From: Gymnopilus junonius
Taxonomy: Eukaryota > Basidiomycota > Agaricomycetes > Agaricales > Galerinaceae
Direction of reading: 5' to 3'
Length of the DNA: 19,154 nucleotides
Assembly (NCBI GenBank): GCA_015501075.1
Contig: JADNYJ010000601.1
Location: 1-19,154, forward strand
Both the position numbers and the translations under genes were made by a program. Below, piece after piece: positions 11,219 to 19,154 of the stretch (its first letter is position 1; each line of letters opens with the position of its first letter). The notes beneath the pieces were generated by a model. The model was not told the DNA's origin and did not search any database. It worked only from the letters and a program-made list of their open reading frames with translations.

Positions 11219-12947
11219 ATGACTATGTCAACTGCGAGGATCTGGGCTTTCTTCAGGCTGGTTCGAATCTTAGTATTTTGTGAGCACTTCCCATAGCCAA
11301 GTTGAGATGCCGAGAACCAACCAATTTATGCGATCAAGCTTTGTCGACAATACTCAGCATGGGATTTACTGCCATATACTCTGTTCTTCTATGGCGTGGA
11401 TGGATCCTGTACAGCACTGAACAACGTATGTTCACTCGTCGTTACATCAATATTTCCATTTGCTGACTTCAGCAGGTGCCGTTGTCATAAGTTTACTCGC
11501 AGTATATGCATTGTCGTCAATTACATTTTATCTAATGTATTGCCTTCTCATTCACCCCACGATCGAGTCTCTTACTCACAGAAGTATTACGTCAGGCTTA
11601 TTTTCCGATTTCGCCTTTGGATGGATGGGGTACGCATAGCAGTCTTGCTTTTCTTTCAAGTCGGTAAGTGATTGCACTGTATGCAGATTTGAACTGAGAC
11701 TGATTCAATCAGGCGGGACCGTTACTATTGCTCTTTTCCTTCCTTCCTTACCTTGTACTAATCTCGTTATTTAATTGCTTCAATTTACAGCTAGGGCCAT
11801 GCTAATAAATAATCCCAGGATCGGTTTCTACCTGTAAAACGGTCGAGAATATCGTTATATTTGGTGGCTGGTCACTTACAGGACTCCGTAAGTCTGTTTT
11901 TTTACTTGGATAGCGAAAATGAAGCCTAATGATTCTTTGTAGTTCTTTTGTTCGCATTTTATCTGGCTGCTATGTCGTATGTTCCATTACCCAAGCCTCG
12001 TCCGAACCCCGAAGCAATTTTAGCCTTGAATTTTGCCACCGAAAAGCGCGAGAAGCGAGCTAGCCAAAGTTCCATTGGTTCCGCCAGCTCTGTATATTCC
12101 CAAACCTCACTTGTCGAAACCCCCCCAATTCAAAACAATAAGACTACGTCACCATCTACATCAAGTACTCCAAGAATCCCCCTGACTTATTATCGTCCTG
12201 GAAGCGCAGGGTCGCTCCGCTCAACCGTAACGACTACTAGGTCCAATATCCGAGCATCTACGCAACAGAAGTACTACAATAGCCATGGGTTTTCTGCTCC
12301 CCAACCTCGCATGCCACAGACAAGACCACTACCCGTAATGGTTAACGAACCTTTCTCAAGGCAAGGAACACCGATGTCAATCATACCACGAAATCCTTTA
12401 CCTCCTTCCCAACAGAGGAACGCGCCTTACTCACACCCTCCTCCAGGACTTGGATTTGTCGGCCCCGGACTCAACTTTCCACAACCTCCAAGCTATGTTC
12501 CGACTGCGACTGCAGTTAGGCCTCCTCGAGCTACTAGCCCGCTTTCCAGGACAGTCACCCCAGCTAGCAGCATTGGCTATGGGCCATTGCCTTCAATGGC
12601 CGCTCAAATGAGAGAGGCTCTCACCGTGAGGACGCCATCTCCTGCGCGGTCGCTGGATTCGGAGCGTTGCATTCCAGAAGTTCTTAGTCGCAGCGCCAGT
12701 GCTTCTTCTGTTACCAAGGTCTCCTTCACCCGACAATCAATTCTTCCACAACTTGCCGACAATACCACTTTCAGCTATTTTGCCTGCTCATCCGGTCCTT
12801 CCACTGTCTCCTTATGGCACAAAGCACGAGGTTGAAAAAGTTCGTCAAGATGGGAAGCCAGTTTACAAATTATACGATCGGTCCTTGGCGGTCAGCGCAG
12901 AACGAGAGCAAACCACTGTTCGACCACTCAATATTAGACGCCATTAA
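11219..12947 (+). CDS. Four-helix membrane protein with long Ser/Pro-rich tail (frame breaks)
   Basis: Proposed exons: 11219-11279, 11339-11425, 11473-11663, 11713-11765, 11819-11887, 11943-12718, then a last exon ending at TAA 12945-12947. Hydrophobic segments: RILVF into SLSTILSMGFTAIYSVLL; AVVISLLAVYALSSITFYLM; GWMG into VRIAVLLFFQVGGTVTI; VENIVIFGGWSLTGLLLLFA. The tail (about 300 residues) is rich in Ser, Pro, Thr and Arg (for example TPSPARSLDSERC), suggesting a disordered phosphorylated region. One added base is needed at GGGG 11627-11630, where frame one reaches TAG and the other continues through helix 3. A second seems needed at the acceptor near 11818 (AGG), since the joined codon would otherwise be TGA. 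After 12718 the frame changes again to one ending VRQDGKPVYKLYDRS; this may be an intron from 12719 (to 12824 or 12830) or a further missing base with an intron 12719-12774. The 3' structure is therefore uncertain. Helices 3-4 resemble the genes at 6198 and 8669. Confidence 0.65.
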
Positions 12948-13016
12948 GGTTGGCGGTACATATTACTTAGTTTACTTACATATACAAATAAAGATTCGAC
13001 TAATTGAAGTGATGAG

Positions 13017-13024
13017 TGACGTAA
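13017..13024. promoter_or_regulatory. CRE-like half-conserved site TGACGTAA
   Basis: An ATF/CREB-type variant site lies 123 bases before the FUN14 start codon in the short gap after the preceding gene. Function is inferred from motif and position only; AATAAA at 12987-12992, just upstream, may serve 3' processing of the previous gene. Confidence 0.3.
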
Positions 13025-13146
13025 TGGTCATCCTTGACATGACTTTCTTCCTCCCTCATCTTACCACTCGACGTGTTCTAGGATCAGTCTTTTCCACTCC
13101 TCAAATTGGTATATCGCAACAGATTTCTTCAAGCTATGTGATCTCA

Positions 13147-13820
13147 ATGCGTCGTCATGCGTCGTCAAATACCTTCCCTTCAACCATTAGGCGAGCTCTG
13201 CAAAGCAATGTGGGAACCTGGCAAGGAAGGAAAGTCGGTTTCGTCATAAAAGGTGCTACGGTTGTTGCAGGAGTTTGTCTCGGCCTTTCAAATGTTCAGA
13301 AAGCTCCGATTCAATGCGATGGTGATTATTTGAAGAAGATGTTTTGGGTCATGTATTCGTCTTGACCCATTTTCTTCCAGCGCCCCCACCGAAGGTAGCG
13401 GATCCCGTTTACCCGGCTGATCACCCCCAATCTCCCACATCTGCTGTTTCTCTGTATGAATTAGGGTTTGGAACAGTCACTGGAATTTGTGCAGGAGTCT
13501 TTGTTAAGAAAGGTGCCAAGGCGATCGCCTGGTTCCTTGGAGGCATCTTTTTCATTTTGCAGGTATGTGCCGCAGTTATTAAACCATATTGACAACTAAA
13601 TTTTCTCTAGTATTTGAGGTCGGCATCGTTGGTGGAGGTGAACTGGGGCAAAATGTCCAGCAAGTTTGAGGACCTCTTCCACTCCAGAGATACATCAGGC
13701 ATTTCTAAACCACCGACTGTAGTCTCCTTGTGGAACTGGTTGATAGATTTCTTAACGGCAGATTTCCAGCCTAGAGCTTCATTCATCGCTGGATTCGCTC
13801 TTGGCTTGAGGATAGGATAG
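13147..13820 (+). CDS. FUN14: FUN14 family mitochondrial membrane protein, 188 aa
   Basis: FUN14-type proteins sit in the mitochondrial outer membrane; the animal member FUNDC1 is a mitophagy receptor. Exons: 13147-13321, 13381-13562, 13611-13820; they join in frame to 189 codons including stop, with no break. The diagnostic core is LYELGFGTVTGICAGVFVKK followed by GAKAIAWFLGGIFFILQYL, matching the glycine-rich first membrane helix and the second helix of the family. A third hydrophobic segment, ASFIAGFALGLRIG, forms the very C-terminus and ends in the typical glycine-rich pattern. The N-terminus (MRRHASSNTFPSTIRRALQS) is Arg/Ser-rich without acidic residues, consistent with mitochondrial targeting, and a hydrophobic stretch (VIKGATVVAGVCLGLS) follows. 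I do not see an obvious YxxL LIR motif of the FUNDC1 type in the N-terminus, so a role in mitophagy is not shown here. Confidence 0.92.
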
Positions 13821-13968
13821 ATTGCCTGCTTGGCAATCGGTGAAATAAGTAGACTATTTATTATGGGCGCAGTTCCTTCTGCATGGAATGCTACGTTTGC
13901 ATGCCACCACCGAACGCTTGAGCCTTAGTCTTATTAGTCTATGCGATGTTTCCGAGTCGTCTGTACAG

Positions 13969-13999
13969 GACGTCATTGCACCTGGCCGCTGACGTCATT
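13969..13999. promoter_or_regulatory. Paired CRE-like sites in the NOP2 promoter
   Basis: GACGTCATT occurs twice, at 13969-13977 and 13991-13999, offset by 22 bases (about two helical turns). The second copy is part of a perfect TGACGTCA palindrome at 13990-13997. They lie about 120-150 bases upstream of the NOP2 start. Helical phasing would suit two bZIP dimers on one face of DNA; this is inference. Confidence 0.5.
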
Positions 14000-14060
14000 A
14001 CGTCGGCCGCAACTTGAATATTTGTGTGAGGCTTTAATTCCTAATAATAGCATTCATACG

Positions 14061-14066
14061 CACGTG
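14061..14066. promoter_or_regulatory. E-box CACGTG upstream of NOP2
   Basis: The palindromic E-box bound by basic helix-loop-helix factors lies 53 bases before the NOP2 ATG, between the CRE-like pair and the start codon. A T7 pyrimidine tract and ACTTGCCGCC lead into the start. Confidence 0.4.
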
Positions 14067-14118
14067 CTACCTTTTTTTCTAACTCTCAGGGGAAAACCTC
14101 TGCCAACTTGCCGCCATC

Positions 14119-16517
14119 ATGGGTCGACGCTCAAAGAATAAGCAACTCCCGCCCGAGTCATTAGGTGAAGAACCCTCTTTCCCTTCCAAAAAACAACTCG
14201 GAAAGCGCAAGGCTGAGGTTGAAACACTTGAAGACGAAAAGCCCAGCATAAGACCAGCGAAGAGAGTCAAGGATATCAATGGGAAACGCAAGGAAAAAAT
14301 AGTGGCAAAACCCACGTTAAAAAAAAAAGAAGCGAGAAGAGCAAAGCAGGCTCAGATACGGATGGTTCGGAAGGCTGGGAGGACGTTGAGGATGGTGCGG
14401 AGTTAAAAAAAGCTCAGATTGGGTATACCTTCATTCATTACATTTCCCGGCCGTTATTCTCACAATTTCGACTAAGATCCTTATTTAACGATAGCGATAA
14501 CGAGGAACCCGATGCATTCACAGGTGATCTAGATGATGCTGGCCTAGAGGAAGAGTATGCCTTTCCCCTTCGAACGTAGATTATTTTTCTAATTTCTGGC
14601 TGCCTTTAGCGACGATTTTTTACAAGCTCCAGCGCAAGAGTTTGACTTTGGTTCTGACGAAGATGAGGAGGAAGGCGTTCCAAAACATGAAAAATCGAAG
14701 CATGTTCAACTAGGTGGAAGGGCAATTTCAGCACAACCAGAGGATTCTAGTGATGAATACGGAGCAGACGACGACGAACCAGTAACCATGGCTAACATGG
14801 CTAAGCTGTCGAGGAAACTAGAGGCTCGTGCCGTTGCAGAAGCCGAACTGGATGTCGAAGAGTTAAAAGCTCTTGCCGCTGAAGAAGATGAAGATGAAGA
14901 TATGGATGCAGATGCACCGGAAGATACAAACGGTGATATAAGTGCAGAACCCTTTCATCTTCCAACGCCCACCGAGCGGGAACAGGAGAAAGCAAGTGGT
15001 GGTCCAGATGTTCATCTCGTTCAAAGACGCATGAGGGAGTGCGTGCGAGTCCTCGCAAACTTTAGCAAACGAGCGGAGAAGGGCCGGTAAGCACTTCAAA
15101 GATGCTTCGCAGCTCTCTTGCTTAAAATCATTTTTAAGGTCGCGATCTGAATATGTCGATCAGTTAGTAGCTGATATTGCCAGTTATTATGGCTATAATG
15201 AATTCCTTGCCGAAAAACTATTCCAACTTTTCCCGGTCAACGAGGTTAGTATTGATTCCTTTCCCTTCGTGTTCGCATCCTGAGGCATTCGCTAGGCCAT
15301 TGAATTTTTCGAGGCGAATGAAGTGCCCAGACCAGTCACTATCAGGACAAACACACTGAGAACTCGGCGACGTGATTTGGCTCAAGCACTTGTGAATCGT
15401 GGCGTGAATCTTGAACCTATAGGGAAATGGACTAATCTTGGGCTACAAGTGTTTGAAAGTAGTGTCCCTATTGGCGCAACTCCAGAATATTTGGCAGGGC
15501 ATTACATGCTTCAAGCTGCTTCCTCCTTCCTTCCTGTCATCGCACTTTCACCCCAGCCCAACGAACGCGTGTTGGATATGGCGTCCGCTCCTGGAGGAAA
15601 GACGACTCATATGGCCGCCCTCATGCAAAACACGGGTGTTGTTTTCGCTAATGATGCAAATAAAGCTAGGACGAAAAGTCTGACGGCCAATGTGCATCGT
15701 TTAGGATGCAAAAGCGTTGTGGTTTGCTCATATGACGGACGGGAATTTCCAAAGGTCATGGGTGGGTTCGATCGGGTCCTATTGGACGCTCCTTGCAGCG
15801 GAACTGGCGTTATTAGCAAGGATCCAAGCGTCAAGATCAATAAGGTCGGTATTTGCTATGACATTACTAGTCTTTAGACTGATTTTCTCATTCTGAAGTC
15901 GGAGCGCGATTTTACGCTTTTGTCCCACCTTCAAAAGCAATTAATACTTTGCGCCATTGATAGTGTCAGCCCAGACTCCAAAACGGGGGGTTACGTTGTA
16001 TATTCAACCTGCTCTGTGACTGTTGACGAGAACGAGGCTGTTGTGGATTATGCGCTCAAAAAACGACCCAACGTCAAGCTTGTTGAGACTGATTTAGAGT
16101 TCGGTGTGAAAGGCTTCACGCAGTACAGAGGAAAGACGTTCAGTCCTAGCGTCAGTCTGACAAGGAGATTCTACCCTCATGTCCATAACATGGATGGCTT
16201 CTTTGTTGCTAAATTCAAAGTGGAGAAGCGATCCAAGGTGCCTGCTACTCAAGGAAAAGAAGAGGAAGTTGAGCCCAAGTTCGTTGACGAGGAGTTCAAG
16301 GTAGGTGCGCAAGAGACATTTACAGGATTCAATGAAGAGGAAGACCAGCCTTACCTCGAAGGTACATCCTTTACTGCAACATTCTATCGTTGGCCGTGCG
16401 TTAATGAATGTTTGTTCCACAGAGGCAAAACGGAAGCGCATGAAGGCAAAGGGACTTCGCCCTCCCCCGCGCACAAAACCTGCAATGCCTTCAAAAACAG
16501 TCGAGACAACAGCTTAG
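14119..16517 (+). CDS. NOP2: NOP2/NSUN1-type 25S rRNA cytosine-C5 methyltransferase (one frame break)
   Basis: Nucleolar SAM-dependent enzyme that methylates a cytosine in large-subunit rRNA and is needed for 60S assembly. Exons: 14119-14422, 14495-14554, 14610-15086, 15139-15244, 15296-15844, 15899-16361, 16423-16517. The N-terminal third is highly charged with Lys-rich nuclear targeting stretches and acidic runs (EEDEDEDMD). The catalytic domain shows [16 protein letters not shown] (PRxxRxNTLK-type signature), the SAM loop [15 protein letters not shown] (residues 409 onward), [11 protein letters not shown] with Cys483 (motif IV) and YVVYSTCSV with Cys537 (motif VI), the two cysteines of the family. 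[10 protein letters not shown] closes the fold and a Lys/Pro-rich tail ends in ETTA. In exon 1 the frame breaks at an A10 run (14319-14328): the first frame stops at 14404, whereas the next continues [17 protein letters not shown]. One extra A gives 685 codons including stop. Start supported by [12 protein letters not shown], typical of fungal Nop2. Confidence 0.93.
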
Positions 16518-17527
16518 ATCATTCTTGTCGTATCTTTGTTTTCAACGCTCAGTTAAAATCGACCGCTTCTTCCTATCTCCTACGCCGGGATGCCCTGTCT
16601 AATAGGTTGATATTTGATGACTAGCTAATTAATTTCGACGGTCCTGTGTCAGAGTGCTTCACATTCTAATATACTTGAGGCCGTTGTGGAGTTGGCTACT
16701 TATGTCCTTGAGACCCAGCCAGAATTTATGGATATTAAAGATATATCGACTTTTGTATGATAGAAGTACAGAAGTGTCCCCGTCTTATTCGTCAGTTGCA
16801 CACTACTGCTATCCTTGATCGGAGTTTGATTCGACGGTGAGTTTGAAACGGGCCCATTTCTACACCTCTAACTCACTCCCAGGGTCTGAAAAAATTGCAA
16901 TAAATACCTCAACATGTTATCTCCATGCATATGCGCTAAGTTTTGCGAAAACATAAAGAGGGGAGAGAAAGTCCAGACATACAAAGTTCATTACACCAAA
17001 TAAGGTAAATGTAACATGGTTGTTTACTTAGATCAGTCAGATCCTGCAAACCAATTAACATGAAACTTGGTAGAAAGTTTTAAAACACTTATGCCACTAA
17101 TAATCTCAAATTACAAGTCAACCGCTGAAGTATTGACTTGCAAAAGTTACAAATACCGTCTGAGGCGCATTTTGCAGTGACAAAGCGTGACGATCCCCCG
17201 CGAAAGTTCGTCTCACGCCCCACTAAATCAATCGTGACATACCGTGACGGCCATTTCAATCTCCCCATGTTTTTGCATTCCGAGACGCGGAAACCCTCTA
17301 ACACCTCCCACAGCAAATTTTCAGCTCAATTTTATTGGCAGGCTTGTTCAAAACTAAAAGTTGTATCTCTGTATTAAACTTCAGCTTACGGTGTGTAGTT
17401 GATGATTTTATAATGATTTTTCTTTCACGTGGTTTCAAACCCCCGACGAAGCATAGTAGTCTGTTATTGTGGCTCGACTAAGCGATCAATCAGTAGGCGG
17501 GCGTTTTCCTGTAGAAAAAGGTAGTGA
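16518..17527. other. Convergent intergenic region, about 1 kb
   Basis: Lies between the 3' ends of NOP2 and the SUR7-like gene. Likely 3' untranslated sequence occupies both ends. The middle (about 17100-17440) differs in texture: it has a small hairpin (CAAGTCAA at 17116 against TTGACTTG at 17133), three CGTGAC words within 60 bases (17187-17250) and a CACGTG at 17426-17431. I found no protein, tRNA or clear terminal repeats. It could be a decayed mobile element or unique spacer. Confidence 0.4.
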
Positions 17528-18471
17528 TTAAAAAGCCCGCGGCCGTGGTCTAGATTTTGGATACCGGCCAAAGCTTCTCCTTCCACATGCAAAGACACCA
17601 TAACATGCTCCGATCATGGAAAACCAGAGGCTAAGCGTTGCGCCGAGCGTCATCCACACCTGGAGAACACATTTCGAAGTTCGTCTGAGAAAATGGCATA
17701 ATCTAGAAATAGAACGAGTAGCTCACCGCATTACCCTAAACCAGGTCAAGTTCTCCGTGGGTTGCATTGTGTACATGCTTCCGAGCCACAGCGACAAAGA
17801 TGAGGTCGATCAGGAAAACCAGAGTTGTAAAAAGGCGGCCAAGTTCCCTAGGACAACTGTAAGGAGAGAGGGTGACCTCGATGTGCCATTTGATCCGCGC
17901 CGGAGTATAAAGAGAGAAGTCAACAAAGTCAGAAAGGTCAGGCCGCAGGCTGAGAGGTGTCAATCGGGTAGTCAGACTTGTTGGCGATAAGGACACACCG
18001 ATGGGATGAAGCACGAGGGCAGCTGTCGTCGTACGAGATATTAGGTTCTGCACTTCAGTAGCGTGTCTATAGGTGGAGGAGACTGAGCACAAGATGATAT
18101 CACACAACGTTTAACTCTTACAGAGCGTTGGCTACAGTGCTGTCGAAGGTGTAGCCCAGATGAGATTTTGAACACTCGGCGCTGGAATTTCGGTCGAATG
18201 CGAGAATACTAGATGCGATAATTGTTGGCTTATCGTATTTGGACACTAGATAGGTATGTGAGAACGCACGAGACATCTACTGCCGATGTGCAATAGCCCC
18301 ATAGGCCGAACTTGACCGTTCCAGTCACACCCCTCTGAGAAGGCTGGATGTGGCGTTTGCAGATAGTTTAAAGAGGTAGACTGTTCTGATGATAGGCACG
18401 GAAAGAGATACGAGGAGCAGAAGCAAAAAAGCAATGAAAAGTAGGACAGGGACGAGTGCAATGGTAAACAT
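17528..18471 (-). CDS. SUR7/PalI-like four-helix plasma-membrane protein (two frame breaks, one in-frame TAG)
   Basis: SUR7/PalI proteins are fungal plasma-membrane tetraspans linked to eisosomes or, for PalI/Rim9, to ambient-pH signalling. Exons, minus strand: 18471-18270, 18181-18122, 18066-17999, 17949-17727, 17659-17528. Helix 1 is ALVPVLLFIAFLLLLLVSLS, followed by VPIIRTVYLF. The family signature is VKFGLWGYC, then ECSKSHLGYTF. Helix 2 is ACGLTFLTLLTSLFIL, helix 3 FTTLVFLIDLIFVAVARKH, helix 4 WMTLGATLSLWFSMIGACYG, then an Arg-rich tail. One base must be added at CCCC 18330-18333 (GGGG on the coding strand) to reach the signature, and one at AAAAA 17829-17833 (TTTTT) to enter helix 3. In addition TAG at 17738-17736 sits where relatives have the Trp of WGNAVWM. 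Corrected, it has 229 codons. A weak donor GTTTAG would remove the stop but the strong GTGAGC donor at 17726 is preferred. Confidence 0.72.
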
Positions 18472-19154
18472 AGAGACAAGGGAACCGTTTGGGGCCATGC
18501 ATCTTTATAAGCGACTCATGGAGAAGAGGCCCCATTGTATACTAGCTTTAAAGCAGTGTTCCTCCTCGTGTTTGGACAATGGCCGGGAATAGACACGGCG
18601 ATGTCAAGCGATGGGCGCTAACGAGGACAAAAGGACGGAGGACCCTGACGACAGGAAGCATACAGGAAAGTAAGTAAGTATGGAGGACACGATTAGAACT
18701 ACGATATGTAAAGCGGAGTGGGAGGGTTTGTTTTCCGTTCATCTGCAGAATGCCACTTGGCTGGGACACCGCCAATCAGGAAGAATTGGCGTGTGAGAGA
18801 GAGTGGAAACAAGGTTGAAAGGCTTCACGTGCAACATAATATATAAATATATTTGGAAAATGTCTGGAGGTACATTTGGAATAGATTTTAAGCTGTGACG
18901 TGATTTCGGAGCTGAAAAAAGAAGGTTCGAAATGGAGCGACAGGGGTCATGTGGGATGGGAGTGGTCTGACAAGGAGAATATTTAAGAAACGAGGAGAGG
19001 GCTGGTGGACGACAGAGACAGCAGCAAAGAGGAAAGGAGACAAGGAGGGAGGGCAGAGGGGATATGGTGCCCAGAAGCCGTCCAAGAACGGATCGGAAGC
19101 GAATGGAACATAGCGACGACCCTGAGCCAGTCGCCAAACAAGAAGCCAAACAGA
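18472..19154. other. Upstream region of the SUR7-like gene, strand-asymmetric, to window end
   Basis: About 680 bases without a gene I can support. The plus strand is strongly purine-rich (for example 18940-19070), so the coding strand of the SUR7-like gene sees a long CT-rich leader, common in fungal promoters. It contains CACGTG (18826-18831) next to an AT-rich TATA-like stretch (18836-18852). Long open frames on the minus strand here (up to 136 residues) have CT-driven composition and no recognisable domain. A gene end from the right could be hidden in it. Confidence 0.45.

Noticed and set aside
11255..11266. GGTTCGAATC resembling a tRNA B box (also on the minus strand near 9680)
   Set aside because: Both lie inside coding exons, and no A box or cloverleaf can be drawn around them.
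12814..13146. Extension of the FUN14 frame upstream to 12814
   Set aside because: Overlaps the last exon of the preceding gene in another frame; the upstream residues are not FUN14-like, and ATG 13147 begins a plausible N-terminus.
17616..17990. 124-residue open frame on the plus strand
   Set aside because: Antisense to exons of the SUR7-like gene, which show a family signature and matching splice sites.
18739..19149. 136-residue open frame on the minus strand
   Set aside because: Composition follows the CT-rich strand; no domain, no membrane pattern and no supporting splice structure.

Overview
The window reads as nuclear DNA of a basidiomycete fungus, probably an Agaricomycete. Genes are closely spaced on both strands and are cut by many introns of about 44-72 bases (a few longer) with GTRNGY-type donors. 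The proteins (aspartate aminotransferase, PP4 regulatory subunit 1, FUN14, NOP2, a SUR7/PalI-type protein, an Hv1 proton channel) are typical of such genomes. No prokaryotic, viral or clear transposon gene was seen, and no species can be named.

Layout, left to right. 64-149: possible last exon of a gene entering from the left (+). 888-2551 (+): aspartate aminotransferase, eight exons, fully intact. 2654-5881 (+): PP4 regulatory subunit 1-like HEAT-repeat protein. 6198-7927 (+) and 8669-9832 (+): two neighbouring four-helix membrane proteins with long cytoplasmic tails that look like paralogues. 10004-10769 (-): voltage-gated proton channel. 11219-12947 (+): a third four-helix membrane protein with a Ser/Pro-rich tail. 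13147-13820 (+): FUN14 family mitochondrial membrane protein. 14119-16517 (+): NOP2 rRNA cytosine-C5 methyltransferase. 17528-18471 (-): SUR7/PalI-like four-helix protein, convergent with NOP2. The rest is intergenic, with CRE-like (TGACGTCA) and E-box (CACGTG) sites in some promoters.

The genes do not form one pathway. They are housekeeping functions (transamination, phosphatase regulation, rRNA methylation, mitochondrial outer membrane) mixed with an unusual density of small multi-pass membrane proteins: six of the nine main genes. The most interesting biology is the trio of related four-helix proteins around a proton channel, and the channel itself, whose S4 helix reads RxWRxxK instead of RxWRxxR.

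A caution for any user: six of the nine main genes can be read through only if one base is added at one or more places, nearly always in a short homopolymer run and always in the same direction. Splice sites and the protein sequence on both sides are preserved. The simplest reading is systematic homopolymer under-calling in the assembly, not pseudogenes. I found no convincing undescribed system.
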